Source of the DNA: Actinobacteria bacterium OK074
Lineage (GTDB): Bacteria; Actinomycetota; Actinomycetes; Streptomycetales; Streptomycetaceae
Assembly: GCA_001298575.1 (NCBI GenBank)
Contig: LJCV01000231.1
Coordinates: 23,880-87,879 of the forward strand
Direction of reading: 5' to 3'
Length of the DNA stretch: 64,000 nucleotides
The notes under the pieces are model-generated. The model saw nothing but the letters and a program-made list of their open reading frames with translations. It made no database searches and was not told the DNA's origin. This document shows positions 56,105 through 64,000 of this stretch, in pieces (the first letter of the stretch is position 1; each line of letters begins with the position of its first letter). The translations under genes were made by a program, and so were the position numbers.

Positions 56105-56866
56105 TTATTTCTTCTTGCCCTGGTTCTTGACCGCCTCGATCGCCGCCGCGGCCGCGTCCGGGTCCAGGTAGGTGCCGCCCGGGTTCAGGGGCTTGAACGT
56201 GGCGTCCAGTTCGTAGGACAGGGGGATGCCCGTCGGGATGTTCAGGCCCGCGATGTCGGCGTCGGAGATGCCGTCGAGGTGCTTGACCAGGGCGCGGAGG
56301 CTGTTGCCGTGGGCCGCGACCAGGACCGTGCGGCCGGAGAGGAGGTCGGGGACGATGCCGTCGTACCAGTACGGGAGCATCCGGGTCACGACGTCCTTGA
56401 GGCACTCCGTGCGCGGGCGCAGCTCCGGGGGGATCGACGCGTAGCGCGGGTCCCCGCTCTGGGAGAACTCGGTGCCGTCCTCAAGGGCCGGGGGCGGGGT
56501 GTCGTACGAGCGGCGCCACAGCATGAACTGCTCCTCGCCGAACTCCGCGAGCGTCTGCGCCTTGTCCTTGCCCTGGAGGGCGCCGTAGTGGCGCTCGTTC
56601 AGGCGCCACGAGCGGTGGACCGGGATCCAGTGGCGGTCCGCCGACTCCAGCGCGAGCTGCGCGGTGCGGATCGCGCGCTTCTGGAGGGACGTGTGGACCA
56701 CGTCGGGGAGGAGTCCGGCGTCCTTCAGGAGTTCGCCACCGCGGACCGCCTCCTTCTCGCCCTTCTCGTTCAGGTTCACGTCCACCCAGCCGGTGAACAG
56801 GTTCTTCGCGTTCCACTCGCTCTCGCCGTGACGGAGGAGGATCAGTTTGTACGGTGCGTCGGCCAT
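56105..56866 (-). CDS. gpmA: 2,3-bisphosphoglycerate-dependent phosphoglycerate mutase
   Basis: 253 residues from ATG 56866. Histidine phosphatase fold: catalytic His13 in LLRHGESEWNAKN, NERHYGALQGKDKA with Glu and Tyr, second His in VAAHGNSLRALVKHL. Interconverts 2- and 3-phosphoglycerate in glycolysis. The C-terminal Lys tail ends KNQGKKK. TACGCT lies 13 bases before the ATG (leaderless). Confidence 0.96.
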   Translation of the reverse strand: MADAPYKLILLRHGESEWNAKNLFTGWVDVNLNEKGEKEAVRGGELLKDAGLLPDVVHTSLQKRAIRTAQLALESADRHWIPVHRSWRLNERHYGALQGKDKAQTLAEFGEEQFMLWRRSYDTPPPALEDGTEFSQSGDPRYASIPPELRPRTECLKDVVTRMLPYWYDGIVPDLLSGRTVLVAAHGNSLRALVKHLDGISDADIAGLNIPTGIPLSYELDATFKPLNPGGTYLDPDAAAAAIEAVKNQGKKK

Positions 56867-57028
56867 GTCCCAGAGCGTAATCCACACCTCCGCGCCGGTG
56901 CCCTGGCGCCCGGCCTCCCGACCGGCCCTCCGCACAGTTGACGGTATTCGTTAATTCGGTGGCCTTTCCCGCTTCGCGGTTCGTAAGTTGTCATCGCCGC
57001 TCCAGACACTTACCTCCCGGGGATCCCC

Positions 57029-58414
57029 TTGCCATCAGCCTCCCTTCGCCACGCCCTCCGGGCCTCCGTCTCCGGGCTGCCGGGCGCCTTCTGGTGGCTG
57101 TGGACCAGCACCCTCGTCAACCGGCTCGGCGGCTTCGTCTCCACCATGCTGGCGATCTACCTCACCCTCGACCGCGGCTACTCCGCCTCGTACGCCGGTC
57201 TGGTCGCCGCGCTCTACGGCCTCGGCGGTGTTGTCGCCTCCCTCGGCGGCGGGGTCATGGCCGACCGGCTCGGGCGGCGGCCCACCATGCTCGTCGCCCA
57301 GGTCGCCACCGCCCTGTCCGTCGGGCTCCTCGGCTTTGTGAGCGACCCCCTCGCCATCGCCTCCGTCGCCTGCCTCGTCGGTCTGGCCACGCATGCCTCC
57401 AGGCCCGCCGTGCAGGCGATGATGGCCGACATCGTTCGGCCCGAGGACCGGATGCGCGCCTTCTCCCTCAACTACTGGGCCATCAACCTCGGTTTCGCCG
57501 TCTCCTCCACGGCCGCCGGGTTCGTCGCCGAGGTCAGTTATCGGGCCGGGTTCCTGTTCGAGGCCGGGATGACGCTCGCCTGTGCTGTTGTCGTCTTTCT
57601 GAAGCTGCCCGAGTCCCGGCCCGAGCCGTCGCGGAAGCTCCGACAGGGCTCCGGCACCGACTCCGGTACTGGCACTGACTCCGGTACCGCCGAGGTCCGG
57701 CTCGGTGTCGTGTTGCGCGACCGGCGGTTCATGGGCGTCGTCGGGCTCTGCTACCTCGTCGCCGTCGTCTTCCAGCAGGGCTCCGTCGCGTTGCCCGTCG
57801 CCATGGGCCGGGCCGGGTTCACGCCCGCCGACTACGGCATGGCCATCGCCGTCAACGGCATCCTCGTCGTCGCGCTCCAGATCCCCGTCACCCGGCTGAT
57901 CGAGCACCGCGACCCGCGCCGCCTGCTCGCCGCCTCGTCCCTCCTCGCGGGCTACGGCTTCGGGCTCACCGCGTTCGCCGGGTCCCTCGGCATCTTCGTG
58001 CTCACCGTGTGCGTGTGGACCCTTGCCGAGATCGTCAACGCGCCCACCCAGACCGGCCTCGTCGTCCGCCTCTCCCCGGTGCACGGCCGTGGCCGCTACC
58101 AGGGCGTCTTCTCGCTGTCCTGGTCACTCGCCGCCCTCACCGCCCCGCTGCTGTCCGGCTTCGTCATCGACCGCTTCGGCGCGGACTGGCTGTGGGGTAC
58201 GTGCACGGTCATCGGCATGGCCGCGGCGGCGGGGTTTCTGGTGCTCATGCGGGGGCTTTCCGAAGCCGCGGTCGAGGAAGGCCCGGAAAGCCGAACCTCG
58301 TCTCCGCCCCAAGCTCACCTTCCCTCGGGCCTCACCCACGCTCCCGCTTCCCAACCCGAAACCACCCCCGCCGTACCCGCCGCGGCCGTCGCACCACCAC
58401 CTGCCCGTAGCTGA
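57029..58414 (+). CDS. MFS transporter
   Basis: 461 residues from TTG 57029 (PSASLRHALRASVSGLPGAF). About twelve membrane helices, with the MFS loop motif GGGVMADRLGRRPTML after helix 2 and a central loop of repetitive Gly-Thr-Asp-Ser. Family drug/H+ antiporter-like; substrate unknown. The Pro/Ala-rich C-terminal tail of about 45 residues overlaps the converging DUF1707 gene by 83 bases. Confidence 0.9.
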   Translation: MPSASLRHALRASVSGLPGAFWWLWTSTLVNRLGGFVSTMLAIYLTLDRGYSASYAGLVAALYGLGGVVASLGGGVMADRLGRRPTMLVAQVATALSVGLLGFVSDPLAIASVACLVGLATHASRPAVQAMMADIVRPEDRMRAFSLNYWAINLGFAVSSTAAGFVAEVSYRAGFLFEAGMTLACAVVVFLKLPESRPEPSRKLRQGSGTDSGTGTDSGTAEVRLGVVLRDRRFMGVVGLCYLVAVVFQQGSVALPVAMGRAGFTPADYGMAIAVNGILVVALQIPVTRLIEHRDPRRLLAASSLLAGYGFGLTAFAGSLGIFVLTVCVWTLAEIVNAPTQTGLVVRLSPVHGRGRYQGVFSLSWSLAALTAPLLSGFVIDRFGADWLWGTCTVIGMAAAAGFLVLMRGLSEAAVEEGPESRTSSPPQAHLPSGLTHAPASQPETTPAVPAAAVAPPPARS

Positions 58415-59063
58415 TCTGCCCCGTCACCTCCACGTGCAGGGCCACCGGCTCGCCCGGGGCCGCGGTGGCCGCGGCCTCCCGTATCTTCGTTTTGCCGTAG
58501 ACCACCGCCACCGCGTCCAGGTTCACCGTCATGTCCGGCCGTGTCACCAGGGTCAGGGTGCCGCCGCGGATGTTCATGTCGATGTGGAGCGTGTCCCCGG
58601 TGAGGACCGCCTCGGTGAAGTCCAGCGTCACCCCGCCCCACGCCGAGTCGATCTCCAGCCGCCGCGGCACCACCCAGTTGCCGTCCCGCCCCAGCACGCT
58701 GCCCTGACCCTCGATCCGCACGACCTCCTCGGCCAGCACCGACGGCACACCGGCCCCGGCCCCCACCGGCAGGTCGGTCGTCAGTATCGCCAGCTCGCCC
58801 AGGGTGCGCGCGGTCAGGGCGGCCTCGACGCGCTCGTCCAACTCGTCGGCGGTCAGCCGGCCGTCTCCCGCGGCCACGCGCAGCACGTCCACGACGCGGT
58901 CCCGGTCCGCGTGCGACGCCCTCAGCCCTTCGACCGGCCCGACGGCCTCCAGCGCGTCCGCCTTCGCCGCCCCACCTGCCTTCGACTCGCCTGCCTTCGA
59001 CTCGCCTGCCCGCGACTCGCCTGCCCGCGACTCGTCTGCCTTCGACTCGCCGAGTTCCCGCAT
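58332..59063 (-). CDS. DUF1707 protein
   Basis: 243 residues. N terminus of repeated ESRAG/ESKAG units (15-base coding repeat), then the DUF1707 domain (about 47-100: LRASHADRDRVVDVLRVAAG, DGRLTADELDERVEAALTAR, TLGELAILTTDLP) and a C-terminal beta domain (LEIDSAWGGVTLDFTEAVLT). No membrane segment seen. Function unknown. Converges with the MFS gene, overlapping its end by 83 bases. Confidence 0.88.
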   Translation of the reverse strand: MRELGESKADESRAGESRAGESKAGESKAGGAAKADALEAVGPVEGLRASHADRDRVVDVLRVAAGDGRLTADELDERVEAALTARTLGELAILTTDLPVGAGAGVPSVLAEEVVRIEGQGSVLGRDGNWVVPRRLEIDSAWGGVTLDFTEAVLTGDTLHIDMNIRGGTLTLVTRPDMTVNLDAVAVVYGKTKIREAAATAAPGEPVALHVEVTGQISYGQVVVRRPRRVRRGWFRVGKRERG

Positions 59064-59191
59064 CTCAGCCGCCTCCCAGTCCCCGTCCCCGACGCCCTTG
59101 CTCCGACGTCGGCGTCCTCGCCCCGACCCTGCACGCTTTCACGCTATATCGCGTTAGCGTCGAGGGCCACCCCTTTCACTCGAACGTGTGC

Positions 59192-59226
59192 GAAGGGCCC
59201 CGGTGCCGACCGCACCGGGGCCCTTC
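59192..59226. terminator. Strong hairpin after the metallothionein-like gene
   Basis: GAAGGGCCCCGGTGC (59192-59206), loop CGACC, GCACCGGGGCCCTTC (59212-59226): a perfect 15-bp stem, 27 bases from the stop of the minus-strand gene at 59254. Confidence 0.85.
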
Positions 59227-59253
59227 ATCGCCGTACATCGCGCCGACGGTCGC

Positions 59254-59409
59254 CTACCCGCACTGGCACGGAGCGCCCGACTGGCACCCGCACCCGCACC
59301 CCGAGCCGCAGCCGCACGCGGCGACGAGCGGGAGGGTCCTGATGTCGGCGGGCTGCTCGGTCTCGCGTTCCTGCGTGGGGTTCGGCGTCGTGCTGGGGGA
59401 TTCGGCCAT
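59254..59409 (-). CDS. Metallothionein-like Cys-rich protein
   Basis: 51 residues from ATG 59409 with GAGGAGG five bases upstream. Polar N-terminal half (AESPSTTPNPTQERETEQPA), then DIRTLPLVAACGCGSGCGCG, and a tail CQSGAPCQCG, giving seven Cys in the last 21 residues. The CGC and CxC pattern would bind zinc or copper. I recall similar small proteins in other streptomycetes. Followed by a strong terminator, so it is a single-gene transcript. Confidence 0.8.
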   Translation of the reverse strand: MAESPSTTPNPTQERETEQPADIRTLPLVAACGCGSGCGCGCQSGAPCQCG

Positions 59410-59640
59410 GGTCCCTCCTCGGAGGCTGGATGCCTGTGCCCATTGCATGCCCGTTGCGTCGGGCACATCAACAGCGCACCGGCGGCGCACTGAGGCGCGC
59501 GCACGCTCCTGCCGCACCCCGCCACAACCGGAGGCCGAGCTCCCGCCGCACCCCGCCACAACCGGAAGCAGCGCCCCCGCCGGACCGTCACGCGTCCGTC
59601 GGACAGTCACACCCCCGGCCGGACCGCCACACCCCCGCCA

Positions 59641-60333
59641 CTACGCCCCCTCGACCCCCGCCACCGGCGGAATGTCCGCCGCCTGGATCTCGTCCGCGTG
59701 CTCCCCCGTCACCAGGAACACCACGCGCTTGGCCACCGACACCGCGTGGTCCGCGAAGCGCTCGTAGTAGCGGCCCAGCAGGGTGACGTCGACCGCCGTC
59801 TCGATGCCGTGCTTCCACTTGTCGTCCAGGAGGTGCTGGAAGAGCGTGCGGTGCAGCTGGTCCATCTCGTCGTCGTCCGCCTCCAACTGGAGCGCGAGGT
59901 CGATGTCCTTGGTGATGATGACCTCGGCCGCCTTCGCCATCAGGCGCTGCGCGAGCTGGCCCATCTCCAGGATCGTGGCGTGCAGGTCGTGCGGGACCGC
60001 GCGCTCCGGGTAGCGCAGCCGCGCGAGCTTGGCGACGTGCTGGGCGAGGTCGCCGGAGCGCTCCAGGTCGGCCGACATCCGCAGTGACGTGACGACGATG
60101 CGCAGGTCCGTGGCGACCGGCTGCTGCCGCGCGAGCAGGGCTATGGCCCGTGCCTCCAGGTCGTGCTGGAGGTCGTCGACCTTCTGGTCGGCCTCGATCA
60201 CGCTCTCCGCCAGCTTGAGGTCGGAGTCGAGGATCGCCGTGGTGGCACGCCCTATCGCGGACCCGACGAGCCGGGCCATCTCCACCAGACCGTCGCCGAT
60301 CGAGTCCAGTTCCTCGTGGTACGCGTCCCGCAT
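59641..60333 (-). CDS. phoU: PhoU, phosphate signalling protein
   Basis: 230 residues from ATG 60333. Two PhoU three-helix repeats: DGLVEMARLVGSAIGRATTA, ARAIALLARQQPVATDLRIV, EMGQLAQRLMAKAAEVI, LLGRYYERFADHAVSVAKRV with the metal-binding E/DxxxD pattern in RYYERFADHA. PhoU damps PhoR/PhoP signalling when phosphate is plentiful. Divergent from phoR-phoP across 393 bases that contain a PHO box. Confidence 0.95.
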   Translation of the reverse strand: MRDAYHEELDSIGDGLVEMARLVGSAIGRATTAILDSDLKLAESVIEADQKVDDLQHDLEARAIALLARQQPVATDLRIVVTSLRMSADLERSGDLAQHVAKLARLRYPERAVPHDLHATILEMGQLAQRLMAKAAEVIITKDIDLALQLEADDDEMDQLHRTLFQHLLDDKWKHGIETAVDVTLLGRYYERFADHAVSVAKRVVFLVTGEHADEIQAADIPPVAGVEGA

Positions 60334-60404
60334 CAGGATTCCCTCTCCAACGTGTCTTCCAAGGCCATGGTTACCGGGTGATCGGATGATCGGATACCTG
60401 GACA

Positions 60405-60480
60405 CCGAAGAACCGAAGTACTGAAGTGCCGAAGTACCGAGTCGAAGTACCGAATTGCCGAAGTGAGTATCGAAGCATCG
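60405..60480 (-). repeat. CCGAAGTACCGA-type short repeats in the phoU leader
   Basis: CGAAGTAC or CGAAGTGC occurs about six times (e.g. at 60414, 60430, 60443), interspersed with CCGA. Not seen elsewhere in the window. Confidence 0.6.
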
Positions 60481-60624
60481 ACGCGGCCGGGAGCGCCGAG
60501 GCGTCCGGCCGGTGGAGGCCGTGGTTCCGGGGCGGTGCAGACCGGCCGTTTCCAGGGGCATAGGGGCCCCTCGAACCCCACGCTCCCACGTTCCGGCCCG
60601 CACGCGTCCGTTTCCGGCATCCCA

Positions 60625-60653
60625 AATGAACCAATGCTGGCTCCAAGGTGAAC
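60625..60653 (-). promoter_or_regulatory. PHO box (PhoP-binding direct repeats)
   Basis: Read on the minus strand: GTTCACC (60653-60647), AGCCAGC (60642-60636), GTTCATT (60631-60625), spaced 11 bases apart as in the PHO box direct repeat unit (consensus GTTCACC). Three units, the middle one degenerate. Confidence 0.8.
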
Positions 60654-60726
60654 TCTGGGCGACGAGTGTTCGAGGTCGCACGCTCATGGCTGTGGCGGGC
60701 GGCGATGACGTGCCTAACCTGAGTGC

Positions 60727-62109
60727 ATGGACGTGAACGCGGCGGTCGCCGCAGCGGCAGCGATCGCCGGAGTGCTCACCGGTGTCATCGCCGTGCTGGC
60801 GTTCCGCTGGAGCGAGCGCGAGCAGAAGCGCCCGACGCGCACCTCCCTGCACACCGACCCCGTACTGCCACCGGGCGTCGACACGGTCCTGTCCGTGCTG
60901 CGCTCCTCCGCCGTCGTCCTGGACGAGGCGGACGCCGTCGTCAAGGCCAGCTCCGCCGCGTACGCCCTCGGGCTCGTCCGCGGCGGCCGGCTCGCCGTAG
61001 AGCCGATGCTCCAGATGGCGCGGGACACCCGGCGGGACGGGGAGATACGCCAGGTCGAGCTGGACCTGCCCAGGCGCGGTACCGGCCGCGGCGAGGCGCT
61101 CGCGGTCTCCGCGCGCGTGGCGCCACTGGGTTCCCGGCTCGTCCTCCTCCTTGTGGAGGACCTCACCGAGGCCCGCCGCATCGAGGCCGTGCGCCGCGAC
61201 TTCGTCGCCAACGTCAGCCATGAGCTGAAGACGCCGGTCGGTGCCCTCTCGCTGCTCTCCGAGGCCGTCATGGACGCCTCCGACGACCCCGAGGCCGTCG
61301 AGCGCTTCGCCGGGCGGATGCAGATCGAGGCGACCCGGCTCACCAACCTCGTACAGGAACTCATCGACCTCTCCCGGGTCCAGAACGACGACCCTCTTGA
61401 GGACGCCGAGCCCGTCCGCGTCGACGAACTCGTCGCCGAGGCGATCGACCGCTGCCGCCACCAGGCGGGCGCCAAACAGATCACCATGGCCGCGGGCGGC
61501 ACCGCCGACCTGCACGTCTGGGGCAACCGCGGCCAGCTGGCCGCCGCCCTCGGCAACCTGGTCGAGAACGCCGTGAACTACTCGCCCGCGCGCACCCGGG
61601 TCGGCATAGCCGCCCGCCGGGTCGGCGCGCCGGGCGGCGACTTCATAGAGCTGGCCGTGACCGACCAGGGCATCGGCATCTCCGAGAAGGACAAGGAGCG
61701 CGTCTTCGAGCGCTTCTACCGCGTCGACCCGGCCCGTTCCCGTGCCACAGGCGGTACGGGGCTGGGTCTGGCGATCGTCAAGCACGTGGCCGCCTCGCAC
61801 GGCGGGGAGGTCACGGTGTGGAGCTCCGAGGGACAGGGCTCCACGTTCACCCTGCGGCTGCCGGAGGCGGGTGTGGCCCGTGACCGCGCGCATCAGCACC
61901 CCGACCTCGACGACGAGCACGACGGGACCGTCAACAGCGACGAGAACGACGTGAACGGCGTGCACGACGACCTCGACGACACTGGGGGGAACGACGACGC
62001 CGTCGCCCCCCTGAGCCGCCGTCGAGAGGCCGAGGCCGGGCCGTCCACCCACCCTTCCCCGTACGCAACGCGGTACGCACCGCTCTCCGCCCCGGAGGTC
62101 CTCCCGTGA
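60727..62109 (+). CDS. phoR: PhoR, phosphate sensor histidine kinase
   Basis: 460 residues from ATG 60727. One N-terminal membrane helix (AAVAAAAAIAGVLTGVIAVL), a PAS-like linker region (50-150), then the H-box FVANVSHELKTPVGALS with His165, N box NLVENAVNYSPAR, G1 TDQGIGISE, F box FERFYRVDPARS and G2 GGTGLGLAIVKHV. The C-terminal tail of about 70 residues is Asp/Asn-rich. It senses low phosphate and phosphorylates PhoP. Its stop overlaps the phoP start. Confidence 0.96.
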   Translation: MDVNAAVAAAAAIAGVLTGVIAVLAFRWSEREQKRPTRTSLHTDPVLPPGVDTVLSVLRSSAVVLDEADAVVKASSAAYALGLVRGGRLAVEPMLQMARDTRRDGEIRQVELDLPRRGTGRGEALAVSARVAPLGSRLVLLLVEDLTEARRIEAVRRDFVANVSHELKTPVGALSLLSEAVMDASDDPEAVERFAGRMQIEATRLTNLVQELIDLSRVQNDDPLEDAEPVRVDELVAEAIDRCRHQAGAKQITMAAGGTADLHVWGNRGQLAAALGNLVENAVNYSPARTRVGIAARRVGAPGGDFIELAVTDQGIGISEKDKERVFERFYRVDPARSRATGGTGLGLAIVKHVAASHGGEVTVWSSEGQGSTFTLRLPEAGVARDRAHQHPDLDDEHDGTVNSDENDVNGVHDDLDDTGGNDDAVAPLSRRREAEAGPSTHPSPYATRYAPLSAPEVLP

Positions 62110-62786
62110 CCCGAGTGCTCGTCGTCGAGGACGAGGAGTCCTTCTCCGACGCCCTTTCCTACATGCTCCGCAAAGAGGGCTTCGAGGTCGCCATCGCGGC
62201 CACCGGGCCCGACGGTCTCGACGAGTTCGAGCGCAACGGCGCCGACCTCGTCCTGCTGGACCTGATGCTGCCGGGGCTGCCCGGCACCGAGGTCTGCCGT
62301 CAGCTGCGCGGCCGCTCCAACGTCCCCGTCATCATGGTGACCGCCAAGGACAGCGAGATCGACAAGGTGGTCGGCCTCGAAATAGGGGCGGACGACTACG
62401 TCACCAAGCCGTTCTCCTCGCGCGAGCTGGTCGCCCGCATCCGCGCGGTGCTGCGGCGCCGGGGCGAGCCGGAGGAGGTCACTCCGGCGGCCCTGGAGGC
62501 GGGTCCCGTCCGCATGGACGTCGACCGCCACGTCGTCACCGTCTCCGGCTCCAAGGTGGACCTCCCGCTGAAGGAGTTCGACCTCCTGGAGATGCTGCTG
62601 CGCAACGCGGGCCGCGTCCTGACCCGTATGCAGCTCATCGACCGGGTCTGGGGCGCGGACTACGTCGGCGACACCAAGACCCTCGACGTCCACGTCAAGC
62701 GCCTGCGCGCGAAGATCGAACCCGACCCCGGGGCCCCGCGCTACCTGGTGACGGTGCGCGGACTCGGCTACAAGTTCGAGCCGTAA
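62106..62786 (+). CDS. phoP: PhoP, phosphate response regulator
   Basis: 226 residues from GTG 62106 (GTGA overlap with phoR). Receiver domain with Asp52 as phospho-acceptor, the acidic pair Glu8/Asp9, Thr79 and Lys101. OmpR-type winged helix (about 130-225: LPLKEFDLLEMLLRNAGRVL; VWGADYVGDTKTLDVHVKRL; TVRGLGYKFEP). Binds PHO boxes and controls phosphate uptake and, in many streptomycetes, antibiotic production. Followed by a strong terminator. Confidence 0.97.
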   Translation: MTRVLVVEDEESFSDALSYMLRKEGFEVAIAATGPDGLDEFERNGADLVLLDLMLPGLPGTEVCRQLRGRSNVPVIMVTAKDSEIDKVVGLEIGADDYVTKPFSSRELVARIRAVLRRRGEPEEVTPAALEAGPVRMDVDRHVVTVSGSKVDLPLKEFDLLEMLLRNAGRVLTRMQLIDRVWGADYVGDTKTLDVHVKRLRAKIEPDPGAPRYLVTVRGLGYKFEP

Positions 62787-62840
62787 ACCGCTGCTTGAAG
62801 AAGGGCGCGCTTCGGCTGTGAGGGCACCCACGCGCGCGTA

Positions 62841-62888
62841 CGCCGAAGGGCGGTGACCAGGACTCCTCCTGGTCACCGCCCTTCGGCG
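62841..62888. terminator. Bidirectional terminator, 22-bp perfect stem
   Basis: Left arm 62841-62862 (begins CGCCGAAGGGCGGTG), loop CTCC, right arm 62867-62888. Lies between the converging phoP and lipoprotein genes. Confidence 0.92.
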
Positions 62889-62900
62889 TTACGACGGCGC

Positions 62901-63599
62901 CTACTGGCCCGTCGTGCCGGTCGTCGTACCGGTCGTGGTGCCGGTGGTGGTCGTCGTGTCCGTCGTCGTGTTCCCGGAGGCCGACTCCGACGCGCTCGGG
63001 GTCGTCGGCGTCGTGGCGGGCTTCGTGCCCGCGGCCGGGGAGGTCGACGTGGACGGGGTCGTCGTCGCCGGGAGCGTCGGGACCTGGGTGGGGCCCCACT
63101 TCGTGAAGTAGCTCTCCGCGGGGACCACGAACGCGCGCAGGCTCACGTCACCCGTGCTGGCGAACGTGAAGGTCACCTTCTGGGCGTTGCCGTCCTGGAT
63201 CGCCTCGCGGCTGCTGGCGAGCACCGCGGACGCGTTGTTCTTGCCGCCGATGACGACCGAACCGTGCGCCGGGATGCGCAGCGTGCTGCCCTTGCCGCCG
63301 GCCGGCGTCAGCTTCGCCGTCTTGTTCGTGCCGGGGATCGTGATGGCGTCGAGGGTCTCGGCGGTCTTGCCGTTGTTGAAGACGGTCGCCGAGATCACCG
63401 CCGGACCGGTGGACTCCAGGTCGGGCTGCGTGATCACGATCGCGTTCTGGATCTTGATGTTGCCGACGGAGGTCGCCGCGTTGTCCGGCTTGATCTCAAG
63501 GATCTGGCTGTTGTTGCCGGCGGCGCACGCGCCAAGAGAGGCGAGCGGGACGGCGATGGCGGCCGCGGCTAGGGTGCCGCGTCGAAGGCTGCTGCTCAC
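62901..63599 (-). CDS. Lipoprotein with beta domain and Thr-rich tail
   Basis: 232 residues from GTG 63599; AAGGAG eleven bases upstream. Lipobox LGAC with the lipidated Cys at residue 24 after RRGTLAAAAIAVPLASLGAC. The mature part has an immunoglobulin-like beta pattern (IKIQNAIVITQPDLESTGPA; ISATVFNNGKTAETLDAITI) like DUF461-type copper chaperones but without the Met/His copper motif. The tail is Thr/Ser/Gly-rich with TTTGTTTG repeats. Function unknown. It converges with phoP. Confidence 0.88.
   Translation of the reverse strand: MSSSLRRGTLAAAAIAVPLASLGACAAGNNSQILEIKPDNAATSVGNIKIQNAIVITQPDLESTGPAVISATVFNNGKTAETLDAITIPGTNKTAKLTPAGGKGSTLRIPAHGSVVIGGKNNASAVLASSREAIQDGNAQKVTFTFASTGDVSLRAFVVPAESYFTKWGPTQVPTLPATTTPSTSTSPAAGTKPATTPTTPSASESASGNTTTDTTTTTGTTTGTTTGTTGQ

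Positions 63600-64000
<401 letters not shown>

Larger units (their letters stand above)
60334..60726. promoter_or_regulatory. phoU / phoR-phoP divergent control region
   Basis: 393 bases. The PHO box lies at 60625-60653. Short CCGAAGTACCGA-type repeats (60405-60480) lie in the phoU leader and are less GC-rich. TAACCT (60715-60720), 12 bases before the phoR ATG, gives a leaderless phoR start. Confidence 0.7.

Noticed and set aside
53954..56941. 995-codon plus-strand frame opposite the methyltransferase, AraC and gpmA genes
   Set aside because: Shadow of three real minus-strand genes; low-complexity translation.

Overview
This window is chromosomal DNA of a Streptomyces (high-GC actinomycete). 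The evidence is the very high GC with strong third-position bias, rare TTA codons, GTG starts, many apparently leaderless genes, and marker proteins typical of the genus: GlnR, the nickel regulator Nur, the sporulation anti-sigma factor RsiG, the mycothiol enzyme MshA, PhoU/PhoR/PhoP, XRE plus DUF397 pairs and DUF1707/DUF2516/DUF3099 proteins. From memory, the order glnR - sulfurtransferase - nur - rsiG - mshA - gpmA - phoURP matches the SCO4155-SCO4230 stretch of S. coelicolor, so both ends look like core chromosome. The 28.4-46 kb middle, plus 11.5-22 kb, is more accessory in character.

Layout. 0-2 kb: end of a response regulator and its histidine kinase. 2-5.2 kb: acyltransferase, LacI regulator and glnR. 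5.4-8.8 kb: hydrolase, MoaD-like protein, membrane protein, DUF2993 protein. 9.1-11.2 kb: a leaderless Cys-codon leader peptide in front of a thiosulfate sulfurtransferase/DUF1416 operon, then DUF3099 and DsrE proteins. 11.5-15.2 kb: HTH proteins, a divergent operon of four tiny overlapping genes, and an XRE/DUF397/DUF397 set in which the DUF397 core is tandemly repeated. 15.3-22.4 kb: secreted and membrane-anchored proteins, a DHFR-like protein, PPK2. 22.4-28.4 kb: nitrobindin-like protein, shortened receiver protein, nur, YgfZ-like protein, dtd, rsiG, Eis-like acetyltransferase.

28.4-34.9 kb holds the most unusual locus: three GntR-type regulators, a HAD hydrolase, a small in-between ORF, an APH-fold kinase-like protein, a tiny membrane protein, and a two-helix membrane protein whose cytoplasmic part appears homologous to the C-terminal domain of the three GntR proteins. 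This looks like one sensory domain used with both DNA-binding and membrane outputs, next to a kinase/phosphatase-like pair. AGTTGG-N3-CCAACT palindromes precede two of the regulators.

35-46 kb: TetR/HelR, MmyB-type regulator, SDR enzymes, SGNH hydrolase, TetR regulators with clear palindromic operators facing an FBP-domain gene and an SDR gene, DUF3592 and VOC proteins, and an XRE regulator beside a HbhA-like protein. 47-56 kb: PP2C phosphatase with receiver-like domain, NlpC/P60 hydrolase, methyltransferases, mshA, YbjN protein, AraC regulator, DUF2000. 56-63.6 kb: gpmA, MFS transporter, DUF1707 protein, metallothionein-like protein, phoU divergent from phoR-phoP, and a lipoprotein. The last 50 or so bases are almost pure C and may be an assembly artefact.

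How the parts work together. Two nutrient systems (GlnR for nitrogen, PhoRP/PhoU for phosphate), metal control (Nur), cysteine-responsive sulfur metabolism and c-di-GMP-dependent developmental control (RsiG) lie here. Three genes carry a TTA codon, so they probably depend on the bldA tRNA. A TANNNT hexamer starts exactly 12-13 bases before the start codon of about twenty genes, which points to widespread leaderless transcription. No tRNA, rRNA, CRISPR array, integrase or transposase was seen.
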